Notes under the pieces: generated by a model
Database searches by the model: none
Told to the model about the DNA's origin: nothing
Seen by the model: only the letters and a program-made list of their open reading frames with translations
NCBI RefSeq assembly: GCF_000817785.2
Contig: NZ_JTCM02000048.1
Coordinates: 1-45,254 of the forward strand
DNA length: 45,254 nt
Direction: 5' to 3'
Source: Hassallia byssoidea VB512170
GTDB taxonomy: Bacteria; Cyanobacteriota; Cyanobacteriia; Cyanobacteriales; Nostocaceae
Translations under genes and position numbers: made by a program
Part shown: piece after piece, positions 9,254 to 18,446 of the stretch
Position numbering within the stretch: position 1 is the first letter of the stretch
Layout: each line of letters opens with the position of its first letter

Positions 9254-9287
9254 TTGTAGAGACGTTCCGGACGGAACGTCTCTACAA
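9254..9287. repeat. dispersed AGAGACGTT hairpin, copy 2 (perfect)
   Basis: TTGTAGAGACGTTCCG (9254-9269) and CGGAACGTCTCTACAA (9272-9287) are perfect 16-bp arms around a 2-nt loop. It lies between the end of nrdJ and the 72-aa gene. Confidence 0.8.
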
Positions 9288-9371
9288 TATGTGTGATTTC
9301 CTAGACATGATATTAAGGAAAGCGATGGTGTAAGGAAAGCAATTACATCCACCGCACTTAATTGTCTATTT

Positions 9372-12300
9372 TTACATTGGACTTTGTTCGGGCATCATGC
9401 ACTTATCAGAGTCGCAACCGGCAGGTCCTGCTTCCATTAACTCACCGGAATCATAGCGACTTAAGACAGCATGAAAGTCATCAGTTTGACGGCGCATTTC
9501 TACTTCTTTGAGTAGTTGCTCATAGTGTTGTTTGGTGATAGGTTCAAATGGCAAACGCGGGAAAGTTTGATGATCGTCAAAGCGTGCCAGAAGTGCAGCG
9601 CTAATGTAACCTTCATCATTTTGTATGGCTTGCCAAATCAGATGTGATAGCGCTTCTACTTCGTTTTCTCGCAGTTCGATGGTGGCAGAAGTGTTATGTG
9701 TGACATAGAATTTCTGCACTTGCATGTAGAAATCCATTTGAGCGATCGCACTAAATTGACTAATATCAATTTCATCAACTCCAGGTATATCAGCCCAAGG
9801 TACAGCAACGGGAATTTCTACCAGCCATTCTGAACATCTAGGATCGAAGGGATCGTTTAACAAATTGCCCTTTTCATCTTTATCAGATTGCGAGGGAATG
9901 ACATTATAGCCGTAGTCTATACAAGCTAAAGCTACGGGGTCATTTTTGCCAAAAGTGATCCTGCGAAGAAATCTTTGGGCTTTGGGGGGATGCCATCCGG
10001 GACTAGCACCGGTTAATAAAGATTTAGTTCCACTAGGTTGAACTGTAGTGCAGCGATTTGGACGTTTGAAATTATGGCGATCGCAATAATCCCAAACAAC
10101 GCGATGCACAATATCTTTCCATGAAGTTAGGTATTTTTCTTCTTGTTGTTTAAACGCCAAACCTTGAGCATTTTCTGGTCTACCTTCTGCCCACCAGCGC
10201 AACCAATCAGCCCCAAAAGCATTTACAAAGAAATCAAATAAACCTGTGAAAGAAACTCCTACAATCGGGTCTAATTCGCGGCTGTATTGATAGCGAGGTT
10301 CAAGGAATTTGTGATGTAAAAGTGCGGCTACAGATAGCGCTCCAGCGGTGAAAGCTTCCTCCTGTTCTTTGTAGTTGGTTGGGTCAATTTGATTCAGATG
10401 AACCTCTGAAAGGTTACAATTTCCAGTTAAGGTATTACCAAAAACACCTTTATGATATTCTGGCTCATTAAAGCAGTAAGTATCATGTAAACCCGGCAAT
10501 TCTTCAACATTTTTCACAACTTGCCATTTACCTTTGCATTTGGCATTTGTTCCTTTACTTACATCCAAACGTTGGCAAGGAATCTGCTGACAATCGGTTA
10601 TTTGTAAGTAATACAAATCTCGACTTCTGACACCTAAATTAGTTATTGAACCTTTATGAGCACACAGATTCAGAGATGAACGAATACCACATTTAGTCAG
10701 TAGTAACTGAATTCTGTAAGCACGCTCGTAGTCAGATATATAAATCCTAATACCATTGCTTGACGTATTCGAGCCATCTGTATCAGCTAAACCAGCGATA
10801 AAATGTAAAATTGCTTGACGCTTCCAACTAGCAATTACATTCAGTGATTGGGAATTTGTTTTTAAGCTTTTGAGAAATTCTCCCGAAAAACCTAAATCTG
10901 TGACATCTGTAAAAGTAGGTAAGTAATCATAAGTTCTTTGAGGAGACTTATTACCAACTACAGATAACGCTGCTTTATTTTCGTACAGCCTAACTTTGGC
11001 ATTATTCTTTCGATCTGTAGTACCATCGCCTACAGCTACCCCCAAAGTATAAGCATAACCAGAATCAACATTTAATCCATCTTCGTAATTAATTGTGAAC
11101 GGTTCAGTGTGAATGCTATATCGACTCGTATCCATCAAGTCTTTGGTTTGAACTTCCTTATAGACTTTGCCCAATCTATCTTTCACAAAAAAGCGATGAT
11201 ATTCAGTTGCATCTAAATAAGAACCATCTCCAAACCGAACTCGATAAAGCTTTTGATTGCTACCAGTCTTAAATGGTGTAACTAAGCTCCATTTTTTACC
11301 ATTCCAAATTTCAATTTCACATCCGACAACATCTTTAATGTTGTGCATTCCTTCCCTAGTGATGAGTAGAGTATTGCCGCTCACACAGTGAAAATTGGCA
11401 CCTATAATTTCTCCGCACGGATTTAATCCATATCGAGCTAAACGATGTTCTAATTCCGATGCATCAAGCTGAGGATAGTGTTTTTGCAACCACTGTTTTG
11501 CTGTTCCTTGTTCGTAAGCTTGTAAAAAATCAGTTTTCAAAGCTTGGGTTGACAGCAAATCGCAATTAGCTCTGGCTAGAGCTTCACCAGCCCATTGAAT
11601 TGCACCCTCGCCGCTGTAATATTGTTTGCGGACAGCATCAATACATTCTTCTAATGTTGGCTTGCGGTGAAAAACTCTGGTATGGTTTGCCATTCTGAGT
11701 GCATCGCGCTCTGGATCGATTCGCCAGTTGCCATTGTCATCTTGCTGCCATAAATTATCTTTAGCAGTGGCTGCTAGGCGATCGCTAGAATCAAACTGAC
11801 GCATCCCCGCACTATTATGCGTCAGATAGCCATCACAGTAGAAGCAATGAGCTTCTTCAACTTCTATGTCGTAAGTTTGCACATAATCGTAGCTTCCCAG
11901 TCCTTTGACTGTGACTGGAATATCTAACAGTTGCTCGGACTCAGCGATATAGCGTTCATAATTGGCATCAACAAGGCGAGAACCTTCAAATCCCATTTCT
12001 CGCATTTGGCTGTAAGCGTAAGCCTCCCGCATGATAGCACTCCCGACGGTAAAACCGTACATTTTCAGTCTTCCTAGAAGCTCTCCTTTGACAGAGTGAG
12101 GTGCAATCAAAGCGTTATAACGTCCTTTAAGGGCTGGAATTGTCAAGTTGTATTTAAGTTTCCATTCCTGCTGTTGGGGACGAGTAATGCTAATTCTACC
12201 AGCAATACCTAAGCTAGATAAAACGGCTCCTACGTGTCTTGCAAAAGAGCGATAAACAGTAGTGACTTGAGGGGGACGGTTATTAATACCACCATCACTA

Positions 12301-13856
12301 TCCATTAAGCCAGCTAAGTAAGCTGCTCTAATGTCTATTGAACCCTGCAAAATAAAACTAGGTACTTCCAGAGAAACATTAGGCTGCTTGATGTATCTAT
12401 GGAAGTATTCAGCAAGACGAATCGATGAGCAGATAGATTTGGCTGTGTTTTCGCCTTTAATGATGCCATGAGAAGCAAAAAGACCAAACAAAGCTAAAGC
12501 AGCATCAATTTTAACTTGAATTTTTGCAGTAACTTCTGTATCCAAGCTGTTCATTGCCCATTCGACGCGACCATAAGGCTTTTCGTGCTTATTGCGACCG
12601 AGGGCAACATAGCCATCACCGTGAGTAAATCCAATTAGCCAAGCTACTTCTGATGTCAGTTCCGGAACCTTAAAAGACTTGGCATTTTGACTTTGAGCGG
12701 GTCTTACTTTGGTAAAGTCAGGCGGTAAGTGGGTGACTGTACCGGGTAGCACTTGCGTGTTGTGGAGGAGGCGATCGCCTTCAACCAAATTCGCAACTGA
12801 TTTCCAGGCAATTCCCCCTTTAGCATCAAAAAGCACTGCTTGTTTGTGGTTTAAAGTTGCTCTGGGGTAAGTAGCATTGGTTTCAATTTCATAGACATCC
12901 TGAAATCCTTGGTCGAATTTATCAACAACTCGCCGAAATCCCAGAGGAGTCTGCACCAAGTCACCAACTTGGATATTACGAATGGGAACAAGACCTTTGT
13001 TCGTATGAACCAAGGCATCTTCAGGTAAACAGCGCCTAATATTACCAGCAACAATTGTTACCGCCGCTTGATCAATTAACAAACAGCATTCAACTGAATT
13101 TAATTGCCGTCCGACAGCTTTATTCAGGATGGATGCACAACGTTCATACAGTCCAGGCAATTTTACCGGATTAGCAACGCCACCAAAGCCTTTAAGAGTT
13201 TCTCCAGCTTTACGTACATCACTGATATCAACGATAACTTCAACTTCTCCAGAAAATCTTTCATCACTAGAGAGTTTTAAAAGTGTTTGATATGATTCAA
13301 CCCAACCTTGACGACTGTCTCCAACGTGGATGGTGACAGAATTTCCGGTTATTTTGGTTTCTGTAAATTCCCGACGTTGTTCAACAGGAATACTGCCAAT
13401 TTCACCTTGTACGCTTACATTTAAGCGGTTGCGGATGGGGGGAATTTTACTGATATATTTTGCTTCGATGACGGTGCCCGTACCGCAACCCATCATAGCC
13501 AGATCCATCATTAAGCCGAAAGCATTCCAGTCTTCGAGGTTGGTGGAAGTGCAATTATAACCCCCAGAAAAGTTTTTCGGCTTGGATATCCAGTCTGTAC
13601 CACCAACCCACAGCCAGCGTCCACTGGGCAACGCTTTTAAGTTTTGCTGCATTTGTTGGAGTATGGCAGCGTCTTCTGGGCGTAGCTTTCCCACATTGGT
13701 TAAGCCTCGGAGAGTGCGATCGCATACTTGTTCCCATGTTTCCCTTTGTCCGACCTTTAAGGCACGGCTATAAGTTCTAAAAAACACAGGATTAGCAGCA
13801 GGGGCAGTTTCTGGAAACTTTGCCATCAGGCGTTTTAGTTCAAGTTCTCGAACCAT
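9372..13856 (-). CDS. nrdJ: B12-dependent (class II) ribonucleotide reductase with two inteins
   Basis: Precursor of 1494 aa. Removing two inteins (residues 276-681 and 824-1146) leaves about 765 aa, close to the single-chain Lactobacillus leichmannii reductase. It reduces ribonucleotides to deoxyribonucleotides with adenosylcobalamin as radical source. LNPCGEI (residues 811-817) holds the presumed thiyl-radical Cys814 and Glu816. Cys1147 and Cys102 are the likely redox pair. The substrate phosphate loop is TVQPSGTKSLLTG (1271-1283). The C-terminal CDSDKC (Cys1481, Cys1486) is the likely pair that relays electrons from thioredoxin. Start is ATG at 13854-13856. Both extein junctions are in frame, so the protein should be functional after splicing. 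Its B12 demand fits the cobB gene nearby. No cobalamin riboswitch is visible in the 148-bp gap to the divergent neighbour. Confidence 0.95.
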   Translation of the reverse strand: MVRELELKRLMAKFPETAPAANPVFFRTYSRALKVGQRETWEQVCDRTLRGLTNVGKLRPEDAAILQQMQQNLKALPSGRWLWVGGTDWISKPKNFSGGYNCTSTNLEDWNAFGLMMDLAMMGCGTGTVIEAKYISKIPPIRNRLNVSVQGEIGSIPVEQRREFTETKITGNSVTIHVGDSRQGWVESYQTLLKLSSDERFSGEVEVIVDISDVRKAGETLKGFGGVANPVKLPGLYERCASILNKAVGRQLNSVECCLLIDQAAVTIVAGNIRRCLPEDALVHTNKGLVPIRNIQVGDLVQTPLGFRRVVDKFDQGFQDVYEIETNATYPRATLNHKQAVLFDAKGGIAWKSVANLVEGDRLLHNTQVLPGTVTHLPPDFTKVRPAQSQNAKSFKVPELTSEVAWLIGFTHGDGYVALGRNKHEKPYGRVEWAMNSLDTEVTAKIQVKIDAALALFGLFASHGIIKGENTAKSICSSIRLAEYFHRYIKQPNVSLEVPSFILQGSIDIRAAYLAGLMDSDGGINNRPPQVTTVYRSFARHVGAVLSSLGIAGRISITRPQQQEWKLKYNLTIPALKGRYNALIAPHSVKGELLGRLKMYGFTVGSAIMREAYAYSQMREMGFEGSRLVDANYERYIAESEQLLDIPVTVKGLGSYDYVQTYDIEVEEAHCFYCDGYLTHNSAGMRQFDSSDRLAATAKDNLWQQDDNGNWRIDPERDALRMANHTRVFHRKPTLEECIDAVRKQYYSGEGAIQWAGEALARANCDLLSTQALKTDFLQAYEQGTAKQWLQKHYPQLDASELEHRLARYGLNPCGEIIGANFHCVSGNTLLITREGMHNIKDVVGCEIEIWNGKKWSLVTPFKTGSNQKLYRVRFGDGSYLDATEYHRFFVKDRLGKVYKEVQTKDLMDTSRYSIHTEPFTINYEDGLNVDSGYAYTLGVAVGDGTTDRKNNAKVRLYENKAALSVVGNKSPQRTYDYLPTFTDVTDLGFSGEFLKSLKTNSQSLNVIASWKRQAILHFIAGLADTDGSNTSSNGIRIYISDYERAYRIQLLLTKCGIRSSLNLCAHKGSITNLGVRSRDLYYLQITDCQQIPCQRLDVSKGTNAKCKGKWQVVKNVEELPGLHDTYCFNEPEYHKGVFGNTLTGNCNLSEVHLNQIDPTNYKEQEEAFTAGALSVAALLHHKFLEPRYQYSRELDPIVGVSFTGLFDFFVNAFGADWLRWWAEGRPENAQGLAFKQQEEKYLTSWKDIVHRVVWDYCDRHNFKRPNRCTTVQPSGTKSLLTGASPGWHPPKAQRFLRRITFGKNDPVALACIDYGYNVIPSQSDKDEKGNLLNDPFDPRCSEWLVEIPVAVPWADIPGVDEIDISQFSAIAQMDFYMQVQKFYVTHNTSATIELRENEVEALSHLIWQAIQNDEGYISAALLARFDDHQTFPRLPFEPITKQHYEQLLKEVEMRRQTDDFHAVLSRYDSGELMEAGPAGCDSDKCMMPEQSPM
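10419..11387 (-). mobile_element. intein 2 in nrdJ (LAGLIDADG type)
   Basis: 323-aa intein, precursor residues 824-1146. It starts with Cys824 (CVSGNTLLIT) and ends NTLTGN, followed by extein Cys1147 (CNLSEVHL). Endonuclease motifs are YTLGVAVGDGT (937-945) and FIAGLADTDG (1019-1028). The N-terminal splicing block carries DATEYHRFF. The residue before the terminal Asn is Gly instead of the usual His, seen in a minority of active inteins. Insertion lies 10 residues after the catalytic NPCGE and immediately before the presumed redox cysteine. Confidence 0.9.
11814..13031 (-). mobile_element. intein 1 in nrdJ (LAGLIDADG type)
   Basis: 406-aa intein, precursor residues 276-681. It starts with Cys276 (CLPEDALVHT) and ends CDGYLTHN, followed by extein Ser682 (SAGMRQFD). 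Penultimate His680 and terminal Asn681 are canonical. The B-block TLNHKQAV supplies the N-H pair. Two endonuclease motifs are present, LIGFTHGDGY (407-416) and LAGLMDSDGG (514-523), so the homing endonuclease may still be active. The flanking extein reads VAGNIRR-SAGMRQF, a clean join. Confidence 0.93.
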
Positions 13857-14004
13857 GAGTCAAATATTGTTGGTTATTTTCCGACAGATTATGACTATAC
13901 GCCAAGTAGATGTAACGTGAAAGATTGCAATTTTTTTTTATTTGCGCTAGCTCTAATTTTGCACTGATTGCAGTAAAGTTTTAATTTTATGTTTGAATTT
14001 TATT

Positions 14005-14589
14005 ATGTCTGTTGCCCCTTGGCGATCGCCTATCGCTCGTGCGCTTCATCGCAACCGTAGCCTTGTTTATGCTCGTTACCTCCAACTGGCAACAGTTCGG
14101 GCAAATAATCGTCCCGCTAATCGTACCGTCGTCTTTCGCGGCTTTCTCGAAGACACCAACCAGCTTAAATTTATCACCGATGCCCGTAGCGAAAAAGCCG
14201 ACCAGATACAGCAGCAACCTTGGGCAGAAGCTTGCTGGTACTTCCCCAACACGCGAGAACAATTCCGCATCACTGGCTGCTTGACTTTAGTAGGATGTGA
14301 TAATTCTGACTCGGCTTTAGAGAAAGCACGCATCACCACTTGGCAAGAGCTAAGTGACGCAGCCCGGTTACAATTTGCTTGGGCTGATCCTGGTAAACCT
14401 AGAGTTCAAGATCCAGCAGCTTTTGATCCACCACCACCCGATGCTACTCAGCCATTGGCGAATTTCTGCCTATTGCTACTTGATCCCGTGCAAGTAGATC
14501 ACCTGGAATTAAAAGGTGAACCACAAAATCGTTATTTATACTGCTTAGATCAGCAGCAACAGTGGTTTAGCCAAGAAATTAATCCTTGA
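14005..14589 (+). CDS. pyridoxamine 5'-phosphate oxidase-like FMN-binding protein
   Basis: 194 aa from the chosen ATG at 14005 (MSVAPWRSPIARALHRNRS). An in-frame TTG at 13993 would add four residues but is less likely. The fold is the split-barrel FMN-binding type, with early QLATVRANNRPANRTVVFRG and FITDARSEKADQI motifs, as in PdxH and its cyanobacterial relatives. The central PWAEACWYFPNTREQFRI and C-terminal NRYLYCLDQQQQW segments fit an Alr4036-type PNPOx-like subfamily. Whether it makes pyridoxal phosphate or oxidises another substrate is not certain. It is divergent from nrdJ and convergent with cysE. Confidence 0.85.
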   Translation: MSVAPWRSPIARALHRNRSLVYARYLQLATVRANNRPANRTVVFRGFLEDTNQLKFITDARSEKADQIQQQPWAEACWYFPNTREQFRITGCLTLVGCDNSDSALEKARITTWQELSDAARLQFAWADPGKPRVQDPAAFDPPPPDATQPLANFCLLLLDPVQVDHLELKGEPQNRYLYCLDQQQQWFSQEINP

Positions 14590-14595
14590 TGGAAT

Positions 14596-14746
14596 GGGGA
14601 ATGGGGGAGTGGGGAGTGGGGGAGAGGGGGATGGGGAGACAAAGAAGAAATTCCCCCAAGTCGTCCCCCTTGTCTCCTTGTCTCCTTGTCTCCCTTGTCT
14701 CCCTTGTCCCCCTTGTCCCCGTTGTCTCCCTTGTCCCCTTGTCTTT
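14596..14746. repeat. GGGGA/TTGTCTCC repeat block
   Basis: G-rich GGGGAGT/GGGGGAG units (about 14596-14640) are followed by TTGTCTCC/TTGTCCCC octamers (about 14665-14745) in the convergent gap. The two halves are partly complementary. Confidence 0.8.
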
Positions 14747-15508
14747 CTAAATCCCCGCACCATCGAGAAACTGCTGAATAGCTTTGTCTCTTAAGTTGCA
14801 GCGTAATTTATTTTCTGGTTCTTCACCTTCGTTGGCGGCTAAGTTCGCTGCCATCACAGGAGTTTTCCCAGAAGATTGCTGCTGAAGCTGTTGTATTTGT
14901 TGCTCTAACGACTCTATGCGGTCAACTAAGGCGCGAATTACTTCGGCTTCACAATCAGGTAAATTGTTATGTTCTAAAGGAGAAACTTTGACTCCAGAAC
15001 GATAAATAATGCGACCGGGTACGCCGACCACAGTACAATCAGAAGGGACATCTCGTAGAACAACTGAGCCTGCGCCGATGCGGACGTTGTTACCAATTTG
15101 AATATTACCCAGTACCTTCGAGCCGGCACCAACTACGACATTTTCGCCTAAATTTGGATGGCGCTTGCCGCTTTGTTTACCAGTACCGCCAAGGGTGACA
15201 CCTTGATAAATTAGGGCATAATCGCCGATAATCGCTGTTTCACCAATTACCACGCCCATACCGTGGTCAATAAATACACCTTTGCCAATAGTTGCGCCTG
15301 GGTGGATTTCAATTCCAGTCAAAAACCTAGCAATGTGGGAAATCAGCCGGGGAAAAAAGGGAATAGCAATTAAATGCAGTCGGTGAGCCAGCCGATGAAA
15401 TAGCAAGGCTTGCAAACCTGGGTAGCAAAATAATACTTCCAACCAGTTACGAGCGGCTGGATCACGTTCAAAAATGATGCGAAAGTCTGTACGCAGTGTA
15501 GATAGCAC
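14747..15508 (-). CDS. cysE: serine O-acetyltransferase
   Basis: CysE, 253 aa from the chosen GTG at 15506-15508 ([21 protein letters not shown] follows). A TTG at 15530-15532 would add eight residues; the GAGGG about 10 nt before the GTG favours the shorter form. It acetylates L-serine from acetyl-CoA, the committed step of cysteine synthesis. The body is a left-handed beta helix of hexapeptide repeats: [30 protein letters not shown], then [16 protein letters not shown], which is the active-site loop. A Gln-rich coiled-coil tail at residues about 200-225 ([13 protein letters not shown]) extends the family minimum. It is convergent with the PNPOx-like gene and downstream of a repeat-filled gap. 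Confidence 0.93.
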   Translation of the reverse strand: MLSTLRTDFRIIFERDPAARNWLEVLFCYPGLQALLFHRLAHRLHLIAIPFFPRLISHIARFLTGIEIHPGATIGKGVFIDHGMGVVIGETAIIGDYALIYQGVTLGGTGKQSGKRHPNLGENVVVGAGSKVLGNIQIGNNVRIGAGSVVLRDVPSDCTVVGVPGRIIYRSGVKVSPLEHNNLPDCEAEVIRALVDRIESLEQQIQQLQQQSSGKTPVMAANLAANEGEEPENKLRCNLRDKAIQQFLDGAGI

Positions 15509-15589
15509 TTTTATAGTACCCTCGGAAGGCAAAACGAGCTACTTGTCTATTTTATCCTTCCAAGTGCGATCGCTCTTATTTAGGGCATT

Positions 15590-15687
15590 AGTAATTGGGA
15601 ATTGGAAATTGGTAATTGGGCATTGGGCTTTTCCTCTTTCCTATTCCCCATTTTCCATTTTCCATTACCCATTCCCCATTCCCCAGT
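15590..15687. repeat. GGAATTG/CCATTTT repeat block
   Basis: GGAAATTGGTAATTGGG-type units (15595-15630) followed by CCATTTTCCATTACCCATT units (15645-15685). It is another pair of roughly complementary short-repeat tracts, between cysE and the secreted protein gene. Confidence 0.75.
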
Positions 15688-16179
15688 TTATGGTTGCTCC
15701 ACTCTCAGGGTGTAGTTGCCCTTGTCTTTTGAATTAAATGTACCTACCCAAATCCTATAAGTTCCAGCTTTCCAGTCACTACCTTGAATGCTGGCATCTT
15801 TTCTTTTACCAGTGTCATCTCCGCAACGAATACTTCCGTCGTCTGGTCCTTGGATGAGTAAAGTGGTATCTTTACCACCACTATTTACTCGTATATTCAA
15901 CTGGGAAAAGTCTTTCTTTAAAACCATCACATGATCTGGTTTCGGATCGGCAAAACCAATACAAGGATTTCTGTCGCGATCGCGGTTACTAATCGCAGAC
16001 AATGAATAAGAACCGCCAGTATACCCTTCTACTGTTCCTTGTGCTGGTGCAAACCCTGGTGCCAAACTTAACTTGCCAAAATTTGACGTATCTGCCATTA
16101 CAGGGCTAGCAGTAATAGCACTTAACACAGCTAAAATCAAGCCGCTTCGGAACTGAAGTCGGGGGCGAAAATATTTCAT
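15688..16179 (-). CDS. secreted PPC-like protein
   Basis: 163 aa with a Sec signal peptide: basic MKYFRPRLQFR, a hydrophobic core to about residue 27, and likely cleavage after SPVMA. The mature domain resembles a bacterial pre-peptidase C-terminal (PPC) beta-sandwich, with paired cysteines near CIGF and IRCGDD and a closing GTYRIWVGTFNSKDKGNYTL motif. This domain alone in a short exported protein is common in cyanobacteria and may bind calcium or ligand at the cell surface. No protease domain is present. Start is ATG at 16177-16179. It is probably a single-gene unit. Confidence 0.8.
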   Translation of the reverse strand: MKYFRPRLQFRSGLILAVLSAITASPVMADTSNFGKLSLAPGFAPAQGTVEGYTGGSYSLSAISNRDRDRNPCIGFADPKPDHVMVLKKDFSQLNIRVNSGGKDTTLLIQGPDDGSIRCGDDTGKRKDASIQGSDWKAGTYRIWVGTFNSKDKGNYTLRVEQP

Positions 16180-16299
16180 ATTAGCCCTCCAACAGGGTCA
16201 TTATGGTTGTTTTATATACCTATTCTAAAAACAATAAACAGGTATATTTTTCTATGTGTGCCATTTTAATATGTGCCACAATGGAGGTTTTTGTTGAAC

Positions 16300-16442
16300 A
16301 GAGTTCTTGAGGTGGGGAGAGTTCTTGAGATGGGGGGATGGGGAGAGGGGGGGACAAGGAGAGGGGGAGAGTATTAAATTTTGAATTCTCCAAGGAGTCA
16401 CCTTGTCTCCTTGTCTCCTTGTCTCCTTGTCTCCTTGTCTCC
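16300..16442. repeat. GGGGAGA/CTTGTCTC repeat block
   Basis: Two copies of GAGTTCTTGAG(G/A)TGGGG (16301-16337), then G-rich units to 16370, then about six CTTGTCTC octamers (16398-16442) in the gap before the DUF3352 gene ends. Confidence 0.8.
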
Positions 16443-16461
16443 ATGCCCAATGCCGTCTACA

Positions 16462-18120
16462 TTACGAGTGATTAAGTTCAAAAAAGACGCCACCTTTGAG
16501 CAATCCGGTGTCGCTACCGTAACTACTAACTATGAGCGATCGCACTTTGTCCAGAAACGGTTTAGCGACTACTTCCACTAGCTTGAGAATCGGTATTTGA
16601 CGTTCTACTATCTCGTGACTCTTTGCCCAATCGAGGTAAAGATAGCCTTGATTCGGTTGGGGAATCGCAGCGATACTATCTTGGAAATTGCGATTTTTCA
16701 CTAAGGAATTATCCTTGACTTTCAGGACTTGATTGATTACATCAATTGAAGAAGCAAAAATTTCGTAATTTCCTAAGTTTGTATGCACCCCCTGCACTTT
16801 TGCTTTCAGGTTAATCGATTCAGAACCGCTATCGGTGTTATTAGTCACGGTTGTTAACTTTGTCCAAGCAAAAACTTTTTGATTGTCTAAAGTAAGGGAA
16901 CTAACGTTTAATCCTTGGGATGAAGCGATCGCATCTAATCGAGAAATAGCTTCGGGAACACCTTCGGATTTTTCCACCACAAAAACCCAGTCTGGATTAA
17001 TTTGCTCTTGGTGAGGTAACAATGCTATAGCGTATTCACCTTTTACCCAACTGAAAATATCATTACGCAAATCGATACCCCAGGCTTTTTGTACATCCGC
17101 TAAGGGTTGCACCAAGCCAGAACGCAGATCTTTCTGCGAACCGGATATTGCGGTTGTCACTTGTTTCCAAAGTTGAGCTAAATCGCTGTTATCCAAATTG
17201 CTCAAATCTACGCCGGAAATTGCTAAACCCGCTGTTTCCGGAATATAATTTAATGCTCCCACAGGTTGCGAAAGTTGTGAAGATGGCGGTGATGTTGCCG
17301 ATGATGTTAATAAGCTGGTTTCTGCGAGCAATCCTTTGGGGTTTAACGCCAAAGAAACTATTTGGCTGTCATAAGTTGCTTCTGATAGTTTTAAATTTTG
17401 CCATTCGGCTACAGCGGGAAGATTGAGGAAAGTCGCAGCTAAAGCATTTTTGGGCAATTGTTTTAGCGCTTTTTGATATTGAGCGGAATTTGTCAAATTG
17501 AGGTCGGGTGCTTGGACGTTATTAATTGCATCTCGCAGCACTTTCGGATCGTTAGCGAATAAGACAAAATCGCCAACAGATGCACCAACAAGCAAACCTT
17601 TTTCGGATGGGGAAGTGTCAGAAATCAGCTTAACGCCTTTGTATTGTTCGACAACTAAGTTTTCCCCAGCTAACACCCGCTTGGAAAATAACAACTCGAC
17701 AAACTCGCGGCTTGTTTCTGGTTTATGGCTTGCAAGTGCCATTAAATACCCTGGTTGCCGTTTGTTTGCGGGGTCGCGATCGATATCTAAGCTGGTGACA
17801 GCGAGTGTAATTTCGTTCCCCAACCAGGGTTGAACATCTTGTTTGTAATCGATGCCAGTGTTAGCTAATAAACTTGTTTTCAATTTTGACAGTTCGCGAT
17901 CGCTATTACTAGCCTGCAATTTGTCTGGATTCACCAGCATTGACACCATAACTGGTGCGCTTTTAGACACGAAGATGGCAGCACCTGGTTCTGAAGCAGT
18001 CCCACCACCAATCAGGTTAACTGGACTTTTGCCAAAGAACCAGTAAAAGCCTGCGATAACAATCAATAGCAGCGCGATCGCACCAGCTGCTAGAAAACCA
18101 AACAATGAGTTTTGCCTCAT
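16462..18120 (-). CDS. DUF3352-family membrane-anchored protein
   Basis: 552 aa from the chosen ATG at 18118-18120 (MRQNSLFGFLAAGAIALLLIV). An upstream in-frame start at 18165 would add 15 residues. One N-terminal transmembrane segment (residues about 7-27, ending FYWFFGKSP) anchors a large soluble domain on the outer face of the membrane. The domain fits DUF3352, common in cyanobacteria and without a known activity; motifs include KSAPVMVSMLVNPDKL, FLNLPAVAEW, GEYAIALLP and a closing KPFLDKVRSLIVSSYGSD. Predicted periplasmic. No neighbour gives a functional hint. Confidence 0.82.
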   Translation of the reverse strand: MRQNSLFGFLAAGAIALLLIVIAGFYWFFGKSPVNLIGGGTASEPGAAIFVSKSAPVMVSMLVNPDKLQASNSDRELSKLKTSLLANTGIDYKQDVQPWLGNEITLAVTSLDIDRDPANKRQPGYLMALASHKPETSREFVELLFSKRVLAGENLVVEQYKGVKLISDTSPSEKGLLVGASVGDFVLFANDPKVLRDAINNVQAPDLNLTNSAQYQKALKQLPKNALAATFLNLPAVAEWQNLKLSEATYDSQIVSLALNPKGLLAETSLLTSSATSPPSSQLSQPVGALNYIPETAGLAISGVDLSNLDNSDLAQLWKQVTTAISGSQKDLRSGLVQPLADVQKAWGIDLRNDIFSWVKGEYAIALLPHQEQINPDWVFVVEKSEGVPEAISRLDAIASSQGLNVSSLTLDNQKVFAWTKLTTVTNNTDSGSESINLKAKVQGVHTNLGNYEIFASSIDVINQVLKVKDNSLVKNRNFQDSIAAIPQPNQGYLYLDWAKSHEIVERQIPILKLVEVVAKPFLDKVRSLIVSSYGSDTGLLKGGVFFELNHS

Positions 18121-18249
18121 AATTTTCACATCACAGACCGCGCAAGCGGCTTTTACACACAACAATAATGTGAAACCGCCTTCTCAACAAAGGGAATGCG
18201 GTATTAATACTAAAACTAAGTTTATTACTGAAACCTCAGCAGAAATCTA

Positions 18250-18440
18250 TTAAAAATAAAGAATAGGGAATAGGGCATTGGGCATTGGGCATTGGGGAGG
18301 CAGTGCGGTCTTGGTGTCGGACCAAGTGGAGCATCTGCCGTCATGGGGCATTGGGCATAAATAATTCCCCCTTGTCCCCACGCCCGTCGCCCTTGTCTCC
18401 CTTGTCCCCTTGTCTCCCTTGTCCCCATTCCCCACTCCCC
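18250..18440. repeat. repeat mosaic upstream of the rhodanese gene
   Basis: GGGCATT units (18265-18298), a GC-rich palindromic piece (GCAGTGCGGTCTTGG to GGAGCATCTGCCG, about 18300-18341), and TTGTCTCC/TTGTCCCC units (18368-18425). The middle piece looks like a separate dispersed family embedded in short tandem repeats. The block ends 20 bp before the start codon, so it forms part of the leader or promoter. Confidence 0.75.
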
Positions 18441-18446
18441 TAATCT

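Noticed and set aside
13857-14004. Cobalamin riboswitch upstream of nrdJ
   Set aside because: The 148-bp gap is too short and lacks a recognisable B12-box-like core; none could be supported.
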